Below, in pieces: positions 23,441-31,785 of a stretch of 54,876 nt of DNA (position 1 is the first letter of the stretch; each line of letters starts with the position of its first letter). A program made the translations under genes and the position numbers. Source of the DNA: Clostridiales bacterium (GTDB lineage: Bacteria; Bacillota; Clostridia; Christensenellales; JAISNN01); assembly GCA_031289755.1 (NCBI GenBank), contig JAITOU010000005.1:1-54876 (forward strand), given 5' to 3'. Below the pieces are notes generated by a model. The model was not told the origin of the DNA. It saw only the letters and a list, made by a program, of their open reading frames with translations, and made no database searches.

Positions 23441-25009
23441 TCAGTCGCTATCCTTAGCCGCTTCACGCGCTTTGATTTCCGCGACCATTTCGTCAAATTT
23501 CTTTTCGTCTATTTTGTATTTTGTTCGGTATATCGTATACGCCGAAGCCAATAAAATAAGCGGAATCAAGGTCATACAGATAAGCAACCCGATTTTTACG
23601 CCGTCGGGTACGCCTGCTATGACCTCGCTTATTTTCTCCGTTTTTACAGTGCCGGTTATAAGATTTTTTGATGCGTCGGTTTCGATGTCGGATATTTTAT
23701 TTGTATAAACGGTGACTCCTACGATTAACAAAACCAATGTGATTACGAGCTGGGAGAGCGCGGAGCCTAATTTTGCCATGAACGGACGGATTGAAAAGAT
23801 TACGCTTTCGTTGCGGCTGCCCGTTTTCCATTCGTTGTATTCGATAGTGTTGACGAGAGCGAGAGTCATCGACAGGTACAGGATACATTGTCCGTAGCCG
23901 TTAAAGACGTTGGCTATCATAAGCATGACAAATTTTAACGAAAACGTGCCTGCCGTCGCCGCCGGTTGCGGCAATACGAGTCCGAAGAGCAGTATCAAGG
24001 AATAGCCGATAATTACTCCGATAATAGCCGAAGCCATCATCTTTTTTCGCGAAAATCTCTTGGCTAAAAGCGGAAAAAAGATTGTCACCGAGGTAGATAC
24101 GACGGCGGAGAAGATTCCAAAAAAGGTCGTCAAAAGACCGTTATATCCAAATTCAAAATATATATATGTGGTCGGGAGCGTGACAAAGACGTTCGAGCCG
24201 ACGTTGTATATCAAGGATATCAAGGCAATCCAAAGTAATTGGTCGTTGTTTTTTATGATTTTGACCATGTCCTTTAAGGTGAGCTTTGCGCTTGTCATGG
24301 ATTGAACGGGCGCGGCCTTTTCTTTGACGCCGACGACGGTCAAGACCTGAAAGGCGATGAACATCAATGCGGCAAAGAGAGCGACCGTCATATAAGCCTT
24401 CGGCGCACTTCCGAATAAGGTCAGGTCTCCGGCAGTAAGGGTCGGAACGAGAAAGCCTATTGCCGCTCCGCCGGCAGAGCCGCAGAGATTTGTGAGCGAT
24501 GTGAGCTTATTGCGGTCGTGCTGTCCTTTGGCGAGAGCCGGAAGCATGGAATAATAGGAAATATCGTTCATAGTATAAGTAATACTGAACAGAAAATATA
24601 TAAAGCCCAAAAAGACGACAAAAGTCCAACCGGTTACGGGGACTGAAAAAGTCGCGAAAACGACTACGGCGCAAGTAATTGCGCCGATAAGTATCCACGG
24701 TTTAAATTTTCCAAAACGGGAACGGGTGTTTTCGACTATCGTACCCATAATCGGGTCGTTAAGTGCGTCAAAGACTCTGCACGCGATAATTATCGCGCTT
24801 ACCGCGCCGAATTGCGGTGCGGTCAGACTTTTTGTAAAGAGTATGTAAGTGAGTATAAAGCTGTTGAACATCGAATAAGCCATGTCGCGTCCGACCGTGC
24901 CGAGTGCAAATGACCATAGATTTCTTCTGCTGAGAGTGTCGGCGCTTAAAAGAGGCGCTTGCGTTTCGATAGACGGTTCGGAAGTGCCGAAGGCGTTGTT
25001 TTCATCCAT
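23441..25009 (-). CDS. GPH-family (MelB-like) cation:sugar symporter, copy 1
   Basis: This 522-residue, 12-span major-facilitator protein carries the GPH signature after span 2 (RVFDALNDPIMGTIVENTRS then RFGKFKPWIL). It also has a central cytoplasmic loop after ~245 and TMNDISYYSMLPAL in the N-terminal half. Family members import glycosides, pentosides or hexuronides with Na+ or H+; the substrate here is unknown. An extracytoplasmic loop near residues 440-475 (SDIETDASKNLITGTV) is longer than usual. AGGAGA precedes the start at a rather long distance. No glycosidase gene is adjacent. A second GPH gene lies 4 kb away on the other strand. Confidence 0.85.
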   Translation of the reverse strand: MDENNAFGTSEPSIETQAPLLSADTLSRRNLWSFALGTVGRDMAYSMFNSFILTYILFTKSLTAPQFGAVSAIIIACRVFDALNDPIMGTIVENTRSRFGKFKPWILIGAITCAVVVFATFSVPVTGWTFVVFLGFIYFLFSITYTMNDISYYSMLPALAKGQHDRNKLTSLTNLCGSAGGAAIGFLVPTLTAGDLTLFGSAPKAYMTVALFAALMFIAFQVLTVVGVKEKAAPVQSMTSAKLTLKDMVKIIKNNDQLLWIALISLIYNVGSNVFVTLPTTYIYFEFGYNGLLTTFFGIFSAVVSTSVTIFFPLLAKRFSRKKMMASAIIGVIIGYSLILLFGLVLPQPAATAGTFSLKFVMLMIANVFNGYGQCILYLSMTLALVNTIEYNEWKTGSRNESVIFSIRPFMAKLGSALSQLVITLVLLIVGVTVYTNKISDIETDASKNLITGTVKTEKISEVIAGVPDGVKIGLLICMTLIPLILLASAYTIYRTKYKIDEKKFDEMVAEIKAREAAKDSD

Positions 25010-25238
25010 AAGTTAATCCGTTCTCCTATGTTAAGGTAACACCGCGCAAAGCGGATAAAATTTATATCCTTATGAGCAGTGCTTTCCCATCGCATATTTT
25101 ATCATATTATTTCACCAATATCAATACTTTTTTGAAATTAATTTATTTCCGCAGAAATTAATTGTTTCAAAAGCCGTAGGTTTAATCGGTTTTCGAGCTA
25201 AAATTCCGCAACAAGTTATAATTTTCGCCGCGAATCAG

Positions 25239-25267
25239 TTGACAAATTAATTTGGTTTGTATATAAT
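25239..25267 (+). promoter_or_regulatory. yceD-rpmF-plsX promoter, almost leaderless
   Basis: Perfect TTGACA (25239-25244), 17 bases, perfect TATAAT (25262-25267). The yceD ATG is at 25279, so the 5' leader is at most about five bases and there is no Shine-Dalgarno. The region 25010-25238 upstream shows nothing else clear. Confidence 0.75.
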
Positions 25268-25278
25268 AATAAGTCGTT

Positions 25279-25812
25279 ATGGATATTGATTTAAGTAACG
25301 CGTCGGAAGGTCAAAGTTATAATTTTTCTTTCAGACTTGACGGTGCGGAAGATTTATTCGGTGAAAGACTTGTGCGTTTTGAGACGCCGGTGCTTGTCGA
25401 TGGCGTCTATATAAGGCTCGACGACAGCGTAGCCGTAACCGCTATTATCGACGCTACGGTAGTTTTTAATTGCGACCTGTGTTTGACCGAAGTCGTAAAA
25501 AAATTATCGGTAAAGGTCGGCGAGGTTTTTTTGAGAGCTTCGGATGAGCGGGACGGCGAAGACGGATATTTTTTTGACGGCAAGACCTTGTCTTTGGACG
25601 GTATGCTCAATGAGAAATTCATGCTTTCATTTCCCGAATACGTCAGATGTAAAAAAGACTGTAAAGGGCTGTGTCCGATATGCGGATGCGACCTTAACAT
25701 AAATAAATGTAATTGTGAAGAAAAAGACGATGAGAGCGGAAGTCCTTTCGCGGCTCTGAAAGATTTTTCGTCGGGAGGCAAAAATGGCAGTACCAAAAAG
25801 AAAAACTTCTAA
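25279..25812 (+). CDS. yceD: YceD/DUF177 family metal-binding protein
   Basis: The 177-residue protein begins MDIDLSNASEGQSYNFSF, as in the family. It has a CDLC pair (~66-69) and a C-terminal cluster CKKDCKGLCPICGCDLNINKC-type with about seven cysteines (~120-145), so zinc binding is likely. YceD is linked to 23S rRNA and L32 biogenesis; its gene almost always precedes rpmF, as here. Its end overlaps the rpmF start by 29 bases, longer than the usual coupling. The start codon is fixed by the promoter, with a very short leader. Confidence 0.87.
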   Translation: MDIDLSNASEGQSYNFSFRLDGAEDLFGERLVRFETPVLVDGVYIRLDDSVAVTAIIDATVVFNCDLCLTEVVKKLSVKVGEVFLRASDERDGEDGYFFDGKTLSLDGMLNEKFMLSFPEYVRCKKDCKGLCPICGCDLNINKCNCEEKDDESGSPFAALKDFSSGGKNGSTKKKNF

Positions 25813-25975
25813 GGAAAGAAAACGCACAAGAGCCGCTAATTGGAAGCTTACGGCTCCCAACCTTGTGGAATGTCCTCAATGTCACGAAAAGAAATTGAGC
25901 CATAAGGTATGTCCTAAGTGCGGATATTACAAGAATGATTTGGTCGTTCCGCCTAAACAAAAAGCGGCTGACTGA
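25784..25975 (+). CDS. rpmF: 50S ribosomal protein L32, zinc-binding form
   Basis: The 63-residue protein starts MAVPKRKTSKERKRTRAANW and has the two CxxC pairs CPQC and CPKC. It sits at the base of the large subunit. GGGAGG ahead of the ATG lies within yceD, which it overlaps. The C-terminal ~15 residues (LVVPPKQKAAD) are typical. It is followed by 215 bases before plsX. Confidence 0.96.
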   Translation: MAVPKRKTSKERKRTRAANWKLTAPNLVECPQCHEKKLSHKVCPKCGYYKNDLVVPPKQKAAD

Positions 25976-26106
25976 TTTTCTTTTTATCCGTGATTTGTGG
26001 CGCGCTGATAAAAATCCGCAAAATGTGCCTTATCGGTTATTTTTTATAATCTATACAGACGCGCTTAGCTTGACGTAAGCGGATTTTTTATTTGCAATCA
26101 TTAATT

Positions 26107-26129
26107 GCCGGCGGTGTTTATCGCCGGCA
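26107..26129. repeat. GC-rich inverted repeat between rpmF and plsX
   Basis: GCCGGCG (26107-26113) pairs with CGCCGGC (26123-26129) around GTGTTTAT. No T tract follows, so it may be a processing hairpin or operator rather than a terminator. The rest of 25976-26190 shows no gene. Confidence 0.5.
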
Positions 26130-26190
26130 TTCAATATACTAATTACTTACAAAAGCGATTAGCATAAAAAAGATATTCGGAGTTACAGAG

Positions 26191-27189
26191 ATGAAGATAG
26201 TTGTAGATGCGTTCGGCGGTGACAACGCGCCTTACGAGATAGTAAAAGGGGCTGTCTTGGCTCTCCAAAAGGATGCCGATATAGAGATAGTCCTGACGGG
26301 CCAAAAAATCGATATCGAGTCCGTTCTCGCCGGATTGAATTTCAATTCCGACAGATTGGAGATAATAGACGCTCCCGACGTCATCACAAACGACGACGTT
26401 CCGACAACGGCTATAAGGTCAAAGACCGATTCCTCGCTCGTCGTCGGACTTGAATATCTCAAAAAAAACGGCGCGGACGCTTTTGTATCGGCAGGAAGCA
26501 CGGGCGCGGTTTTGACCGGTGCAACGCTTATAACGGGCAGAATCGGGAACGTATCCAGACCGGCATTAGCACCGCTTTTGCCTTGTGTGGACGGCTCGAA
26601 TATTCTGCTCATAGATTGCGGAGCGAACGTCGATTGCAAGCCCGAATGGCTACTGCAATTCGGCTTGATGGGCGACGCCTATATGAAGGCATTGGGCATT
26701 CAAAATCCGCGTGTCGCTCTCTTAAACAACGGCACGGAAGCCAAAAAAGGCAACGAATTGACAAAGGCGGCTTATACGCTTTTGTCCGAATCGGGACTGA
26801 ATTTCATCGGCAACATGGAAGCGCGTGAAATAATGTCGGGAACGGCGGACGTGCTTGTCACCGACGGATTCAGCGGAAACGTCGCTTTAAAAGCCAGCGA
26901 AGGCACAGCCCTTTCGATTTTGAAGCTGTTAAAGGACGCCATTATGAATAACGGCATTTTGGTCAAGGCGGGCGGCTTGCTCATCAAAAAATCATTGAGC
27001 GGACTCAAAAGCAAGCTCGACTACGGCGAAAACGGCGGCGCGCTTTTTGTAGGCGTCAATAAGGTGATAATCAAAGCGCACGGTTCGTCTAAGTCAACTT
27101 CTTTTTGCGCCGCAGTATTGCAAGCGGCGGAATTGGTCAGAGCCGGACTTGTCCAAAAAATCGAAACGGCATTGAAGGACAAAGCGTAG
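26191..27189 (+). CDS. plsX: Phosphate acyltransferase PlsX
   Basis: PlsX makes acyl-phosphate from acyl-ACP for phospholipid synthesis. The 332-residue protein starts MKIVVDAFGGDNAP and shows SAGSTGAVLTGATL (~105-118), LIDCGANVDCKPEWLLQFG and VTDGFSGNVALKASEG, all family blocks. It is a peripheral membrane protein of the usual length. The gene order yceD-rpmF-plsX is standard, but the fab and acp genes that often follow are replaced by comEC. GGAG lies nine bases before the start. Confidence 0.95.
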   Translation: MKIVVDAFGGDNAPYEIVKGAVLALQKDADIEIVLTGQKIDIESVLAGLNFNSDRLEIIDAPDVITNDDVPTTAIRSKTDSSLVVGLEYLKKNGADAFVSAGSTGAVLTGATLITGRIGNVSRPALAPLLPCVDGSNILLIDCGANVDCKPEWLLQFGLMGDAYMKALGIQNPRVALLNNGTEAKKGNELTKAAYTLLSESGLNFIGNMEAREIMSGTADVLVTDGFSGNVALKASEGTALSILKLLKDAIMNNGILVKAGGLLIKKSLSGLKSKLDYGENGGALFVGVNKVIIKAHGSSKSTSFCAAVLQAAELVRAGLVQKIETALKDKA

Positions 27190-27254
27190 CTAATTACTTT
27201 CTGTAAAGACAGATTACTTGCAAAAATAAAACGGATAAAACGCGTTATTAAAAG

Positions 27255-28754
27255 ATGAAACAAAGGATAAAGCTTTTTAATTTCCGCTTTTACACGACGG
27301 CTGTTTTGATGCTCGCGTCGGGCATTATTTCCGCCGTTTTTTTGAATGTTTTTATAGGAATAGCGATAGGGGTCGCATTGTTTTTTCTTCTCGGCGGCAG
27401 ACGTGCTTTTATCGTATTTTTTATAATCGGAATGATTTATGTTCCGATAGTTACTCGGATATACGACGGCAGCAAGGCGGACGCCTTACAAAACGCCCTT
27501 ATCGAGGGTACTGTGGATAGCATAGTAATCGAAAACGCCGACAATTTTTCCTTTTATATCAAAAATTTGAAGGTAAACGACGAAAGCTATCCGCGAAAAG
27601 CCTTTGTCACTGTCACAAAAGACGAAAGCGGCGTGATAAAGCAAGGCGATTATGTGACCTTTATCGGCAATCTCTCCAAATATTATTTAAATCCAAAAGA
27701 GAGCTATTCGGTATCGGACTATAACAAGGGATATTATTACAGAGCCGAATGCACCTTCGGTATGACCGTATCGGAAAAGTTTTCCTTTGTTCCGGCATTT
27801 AAGCAAAAGGTATACCAAAACTTGTATTGGGCTATGTCGGAGAACAATGCGGCGATAGCTTACGCTTTGATTTTTGGCGACACGTCGGAAATATCGCCGG
27901 AAGCCAAGTCCGTCTACAAAGCCGTCGGCATAATGCACGTCTTTGCCGTATCGGGACTGCATTTTGCTTTTCTTTTCTCGCTTTTAAATTTTCTTTTCAA
28001 AAAACTCGGACTCAAAAAACAACCGCACAAAAGCATAGCCATATTTATAATTTTTATCTTCTTTGCTTATCTTTGCGGTTTTTCGCCGTCGGCATTGCGT
28101 GCGGTGACGATGATAACTATCTATATGTATGCTTCGTCTTCGGGCAGAAAATACGACATTATGAATGTTTTGTGTTTTGCGGCGGTCGTTCTTTTACTTA
28201 TAAATCCGTTGTATTTGTTTGACGTCGGCTTTCTTTTGAGCTTTTTTGCCGTCTTCGGGATAGCACTTTTTGATAGAAAAGCTATAAATTTCCTTGTCCG
28301 TATAAAAGGCAAAATCAAGGGCAAACAAAACGCGCCGAAAGCTCCGAACGCGCCCGAGCCGCCGCCGCAAAAAGTAGGCTTTGTCATAAAATCCGTTGCC
28401 ATGACATTTGCCGCCAACGTCGGCGCGTTTCCGTTTCTGTGCATATATTTCGGCGGCGTGCCGCTCATAACCTTTGTCGCCAATATCGTTGTCGTTCCTT
28501 TGATATCGGTCTTGTTTCCGTTTATCTTGCTCATGAGCGCGGCGGGTACTCTTCTAAGACCTTTGAACGCCGTTCTTATTATTGCGGACGTTCTGATAAG
28601 CGGTATCAATTATTTTTTGACCTTTATCGCGCAAACGCCGCTTTATGTCGGGGTCAATTTTAACGTTTATACCGCGCTCTTGTACTATGCCGTTATCATA
28701 TATTTGTCCGATTATTACATAGGTAAACGGTTTAAGGTTTTAAATCGGCATTAA
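27255..28754 (+). CDS. comEC: ComEC/Rec2-type competence channel without the nuclease-like domain
   Basis: ComEC is the membrane channel for single-stranded DNA uptake. The 499-residue protein has N-terminal spans and a DUF4131/OB-like region (~50-185), then the competence domain with IAYALIFGDTSEISPEAKSV and MHVFAVSGLHFAFLFSLL. About eight more spans follow. It ends at residue ~499 after the last span, so the C-terminal metallo-beta-lactamase domain of B. subtilis ComEC (~270 residues) is absent. No ribosome site is obvious. A Pro-rich cytoplasmic linker (~355-375) interrupts the spans. No comEA or other competence genes are adjacent. Confidence 0.85.
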   Translation: MKQRIKLFNFRFYTTAVLMLASGIISAVFLNVFIGIAIGVALFFLLGGRRAFIVFFIIGMIYVPIVTRIYDGSKADALQNALIEGTVDSIVIENADNFSFYIKNLKVNDESYPRKAFVTVTKDESGVIKQGDYVTFIGNLSKYYLNPKESYSVSDYNKGYYYRAECTFGMTVSEKFSFVPAFKQKVYQNLYWAMSENNAAIAYALIFGDTSEISPEAKSVYKAVGIMHVFAVSGLHFAFLFSLLNFLFKKLGLKKQPHKSIAIFIIFIFFAYLCGFSPSALRAVTMITIYMYASSSGRKYDIMNVLCFAAVVLLLINPLYLFDVGFLLSFFAVFGIALFDRKAINFLVRIKGKIKGKQNAPKAPNAPEPPPQKVGFVIKSVAMTFAANVGAFPFLCIYFGGVPLITFVANIVVVPLISVLFPFILLMSAAGTLLRPLNAVLIIADVLISGINYFLTFIAQTPLYVGVNFNVYTALLYYAVIIYLSDYYIGKRFKVLNRH

Positions 28755-28820
28755 TTTGCCGCAAAAGCCGCAATATTTAAGGAAATATTATCAATAATCA
28801 TCATTAACACAAAAAAATAT

Positions 28821-28850
28821 TTGACATTCCGTAATGTTTTGTTGTAGTAT
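28821..28850 (+). promoter_or_regulatory. Promoter of the second GPH transporter gene
   Basis: TTGACA (28821-28826) and TAGTAT (28845-28850) with an 18-base spacer. Transcription would begin near 28857, at the very base of the leader hairpin. Confidence 0.6.
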
Positions 28851-28855
28851 ATCAT

Positions 28856-28906
28856 AGACGAACCACCAAGGGCGACGGTTTTTAAGGGGGTTCGTCTATT
28901 TTTTTA
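28856..28906 (+). promoter_or_regulatory. Terminator-like leader hairpin before the second GPH gene
   Basis: AGACGAACC (28856-28864) pairs with GGTTCGTCT (28889-28897) and is followed by ATTTTTTTA. The ribosome site ACGGAGG follows immediately. The 24-base loop contains GGGCGACGG, which could pair with CCACC upstream. This is the form of an intrinsic attenuator right at the 5' end of the mRNA. I recognise no known riboswitch class in it. Confidence 0.65.
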
Positions 28907-28916
28907 CGGAGGAAAT

Positions 28917-30410
28917 ATGGGCAAAGGGTTATTCGGTTCGTTCGGGGGCGCGGTCAAGAAGGGATTGACGCAAAAGGTCAATTCGGACGGCAAGATTACC
29001 GTAATGTCAAAGATTAGCTACGGCTTCGGCGAGATGTCTTTCGGCGTGACGGACACGATTGTAAGCGTATATCTATTTATAATGCTCACGGATTTTTTAA
29101 AGGTGGAAGCGATATGGGCGTCGGTTATAGTCGTCATCGGCATAATCTGGGATGCGGTGACCGACCCGCTTATCGGTTATTTCAGCGACAATTCCGGCGG
29201 AAAATTCGGCAGACGCAGACGGTACATTTTGCTCTATGCTATACCGCTCGGCTTGTTCTTTTTTATCCTTTGGATGATGCCGGGACTCATAGCGACCGCT
29301 CCGCAGGCAGTCAAAATCATCGTGATTTTGATAGTCTATCTCTTTGTCATAACATTTTTGACCCTTATAAACGTTCCTTACAGCTCGGTAATCATGGAGA
29401 TGACCGACGACTATGACGAACGCACAAAGCTCACTGGTTTTAGAATGGCGTTCTCGGCGGTCGCCACTCTCGTCGCGATATTTGTCGCCGATACGATACT
29501 CGGCGAAGGACCGCTATATCAGACCGGCGGAAATCTCATATACGTCGGCTTGGTCTTCGGAATATTTGTCACGGTAGCGGCTCTTCTGTGCTTTCACGGC
29601 ACATTCGAGCGGCGAACCTTTGTCAAGCCGCAGCCGCGTCCAAAATTTAATTTCAGAAAATACGTTTTGGAATCTTGGAAATCTAAACCTTTCAGACAGA
29701 TTGCCATAGCTTATCTCTGCGCGTTTACCGTCATAGGCCTTTTGCAGACGCTTTTGCAATATTACACGACCTATTGGCTCAGAGCGCCGGAGCTTTTTGT
29801 CGTGCTTGCCGGAATGGTGCTTTTGCTTGCGATATTGAGTACGCCGCTTTGGACCTTTGCGGCTAAGAAAATCGGCAAGAGAGACGCCTTTCTCGCCAGC
29901 TGTGCGCTCGGTGTATTGAGCCTTATCGGTCTTTATTTTATTCCGCAGCTCGATACTTCGGGCGGCATCTTTATGGACTTGGGGCAAAGTATGGCGGCAA
30001 TGCCGTTTTACGGCTATATCTTCACGTTCTTTTTGGGCGTAAGCGTCGGCGGAATCCAGCTCATGCCTTTTAGCATGATGCCTGACGCGATAAATTTTAG
30101 CATGAAGGACGGGGATATGGACGAAGGAGCTTATTACGGCATAGTGACCTTTGTCCAAAAATTGGGCAAGGGAGCGGCGACAATGCTCATCGGCCCCGTA
30201 CTTACACTCGCACACTATGTCGCTCCGCCGACAGACCAACCCAAAGACCAGCTTTTTGAACAGATGAAATCCACAAACGAGGTCATACGCATAATGTTCG
30301 TCGGACTGTCAATCATCATCATCATCATCGCCGCACTCTCCGTACGCAAATACGCCATAGACCGCAAGGCTCTGCAAGACAAAATCAATAAGACGGCCGA
30401 CGGGGAATAA
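28917..30410 (+). CDS. GPH-family (MelB-like) cation:sugar symporter, copy 2
   Basis: The 497-residue protein shares the family layout: an N-terminal ~30-residue cytoplasmic lead (GLFGSFGGAVKKGLTQKV), YGFGEMSFGVTDTIVSVYLF and DAVTDPLIGYFSDNSGGKFG followed by RRRRYILL. A central loop near residue 230 and about 12 spans follow. It differs clearly from the copy at 23441 in sequence and length. Substrate unknown. It stands alone behind a promoter and attenuator-like leader, which implies regulated uptake. ACGGAGG precedes the ATG. Confidence 0.85.
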   Translation: MGKGLFGSFGGAVKKGLTQKVNSDGKITVMSKISYGFGEMSFGVTDTIVSVYLFIMLTDFLKVEAIWASVIVVIGIIWDAVTDPLIGYFSDNSGGKFGRRRRYILLYAIPLGLFFFILWMMPGLIATAPQAVKIIVILIVYLFVITFLTLINVPYSSVIMEMTDDYDERTKLTGFRMAFSAVATLVAIFVADTILGEGPLYQTGGNLIYVGLVFGIFVTVAALLCFHGTFERRTFVKPQPRPKFNFRKYVLESWKSKPFRQIAIAYLCAFTVIGLLQTLLQYYTTYWLRAPELFVVLAGMVLLLAILSTPLWTFAAKKIGKRDAFLASCALGVLSLIGLYFIPQLDTSGGIFMDLGQSMAAMPFYGYIFTFFLGVSVGGIQLMPFSMMPDAINFSMKDGDMDEGAYYGIVTFVQKLGKGAATMLIGPVLTLAHYVAPPTDQPKDQLFEQMKSTNEVIRIMFVGLSIIIIIIAALSVRKYAIDRKALQDKINKTADGE

Positions 30411-30460
30411 AAATATTTTTAAATTGGAACGCCTAACTCCGACAAAAAACAAATAATCAA

Positions 30461-30504
30461 TCAAAAAAAAAAACAACGGCAAGCATATATCCGCTTGCCG
30501 TTGT
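30461..30504 (-). terminator. Terminator of the asd-dapA-dapB unit
   Basis: ACAACGGCAAGC (30473-30484) pairs perfectly with GCTTGCCGTTGT (30493-30504). On the minus strand about ten T's follow the stem. It also lies 60 bases past the convergent GPH stop and may act weakly in that direction. Confidence 0.85.
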
Positions 30505-30523
30505 GTATTATTCAAAACACTAT

Positions 30524-31723
30524 TTATTTTATATAATAATCATTGAGCAGCTTCTCGGCTTCATTGAGCGAAGCGGAATCTATACAGCAGGAAATCTGTG
30601 TTTTGCCGGTGGTGATGAGATAGATTTTTGCGTTGATGCCTTTTAGGATGTTGACGATGTCTTTGAAGACTCCGCTTTGGTATTCCATTCCCGCGCCTTC
30701 GCAGGTGATTTTGGCGGTGTCGGTGACGGCGGAGTATTTTATTTTGAGAGCTTCGAGAATATCCTTAGACCTGACGGCTTTTTTGTCCTTGACTGTGAAG
30801 CTGAGAGATACGGATTCGTTGGGGTTGTAGATTTGGCTAATCATATCGATATTGATATTTTCCTTTGCGAAGAGGTCGAGAAGCTTGACGTATTCGGGCA
30901 GGCGGGTATTCGGGATATTAAAGACCGTGACGTCGTTTTCCGCGCTCACGTTTGTGACGGAATAGTCAAGACCTAAGAGATTGTTCATATTGTACACTTT
31001 TGGCTTTTTTCCGATTATATATTCGGCGGCTCTTATCGCGCCCGCCGCAAAGACCTGACGGCTTTGGGCTTCGTGGGCTATCGTTATCACTTCGTCGTTA
31101 CCGATAAACATCACGTCGTGTTTGCCGACTATCGTTCCGCCGCGCACGGCGTGTATACCTATCTCGGATTGGCGTCTTTTTGAAGCGTTGCCGCATCTGC
31201 CGTAGATAAACTCCTTGTTTTGAGAAAAAACGTCGTTGAGAGAGCGTGCGATAGACAGAGCCGTGCCGCTCGGCGAATCGGCTTTTTGGTTGTGGTGCTG
31301 TTCGACTATCTCGACGTCAAAGCCCGAGCCTAAGAAGCTTGCCGCTTGTTTTGACAGAGAGATGAGCAGGTTGATACCGAGCGACATATTGCTTGTCATA
31401 AATATCGGGATAGCCTTTGAAGCGCGGCTGATTTGCTCGGTCTGCTCGGGAGTGTGTCCCGTAGTAGCTATGACCAAGGGGATTTTGTTATCGGCGGCAT
31501 ACGGAAGTATGTCGGCGAGGGAATCGGGGCGTGAAAAATCTATAATGACGTCGGCTGTCACCGCGCAATCCTTTATAGACGGAAAGACGGGTACGTTAAA
31601 GTCGATTTTTTCGGCATATTTGTCTATGCCGGCGACGACTTTTAGCTTCTCGTGGTTTTGAAGCTGCGAGTATATCATGTGACCCATTTTTCCGCTTATG
31701 CCGAATATCAAAACTTTTATCAT
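30524..31723 (-). CDS. dapB: 4-hydroxy-tetrahydrodipicolinate reductase fused to aspartokinase-type ACT domains
   Basis: Residues 1-~248 are a complete DapB: the nucleotide-binding FGISGKMGHM, IDFSRPDS, TTGHTPEQ and the active-site EQHHNQKADSPSGTAL. Residues ~255-399 are extra and are not part of DapB. They read as two ACT domains of the LysC regulatory kind: VTVFNIPNTRLPEYVKLLDL...INIDMISQIYN...LSFTV, then ITCEGAGMEYQSGVFKDIV...KTQISCCID. DapB reduces the DapA product with NAD(P)H. The ACT pair probably binds lysine or another aspartate-family amino acid and may control the enzyme. Usual DapB length is 250-270; here it is 399. It is the last gene of asd-dapA-dapB. Confidence 0.93.
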   Translation of the reverse strand: MIKVLIFGISGKMGHMIYSQLQNHEKLKVVAGIDKYAEKIDFNVPVFPSIKDCAVTADVIIDFSRPDSLADILPYAADNKIPLVIATTGHTPEQTEQISRASKAIPIFMTSNMSLGINLLISLSKQAASFLGSGFDVEIVEQHHNQKADSPSGTALSIARSLNDVFSQNKEFIYGRCGNASKRRQSEIGIHAVRGGTIVGKHDVMFIGNDEVITIAHEAQSRQVFAAGAIRAAEYIIGKKPKVYNMNNLLGLDYSVTNVSAENDVTVFNIPNTRLPEYVKLLDLFAKENINIDMISQIYNPNESVSLSFTVKDKKAVRSKDILEALKIKYSAVTDTAKITCEGAGMEYQSGVFKDIVNILKGINAKIYLITTGKTQISCCIDSASLNEAEKLLNDYYIK

Positions 31724-31785
31724 TTTATTCCTTATGACTTCTTGTCAAAATATCAAGATTTGGACTTTACTGAGTAGTCATATCT

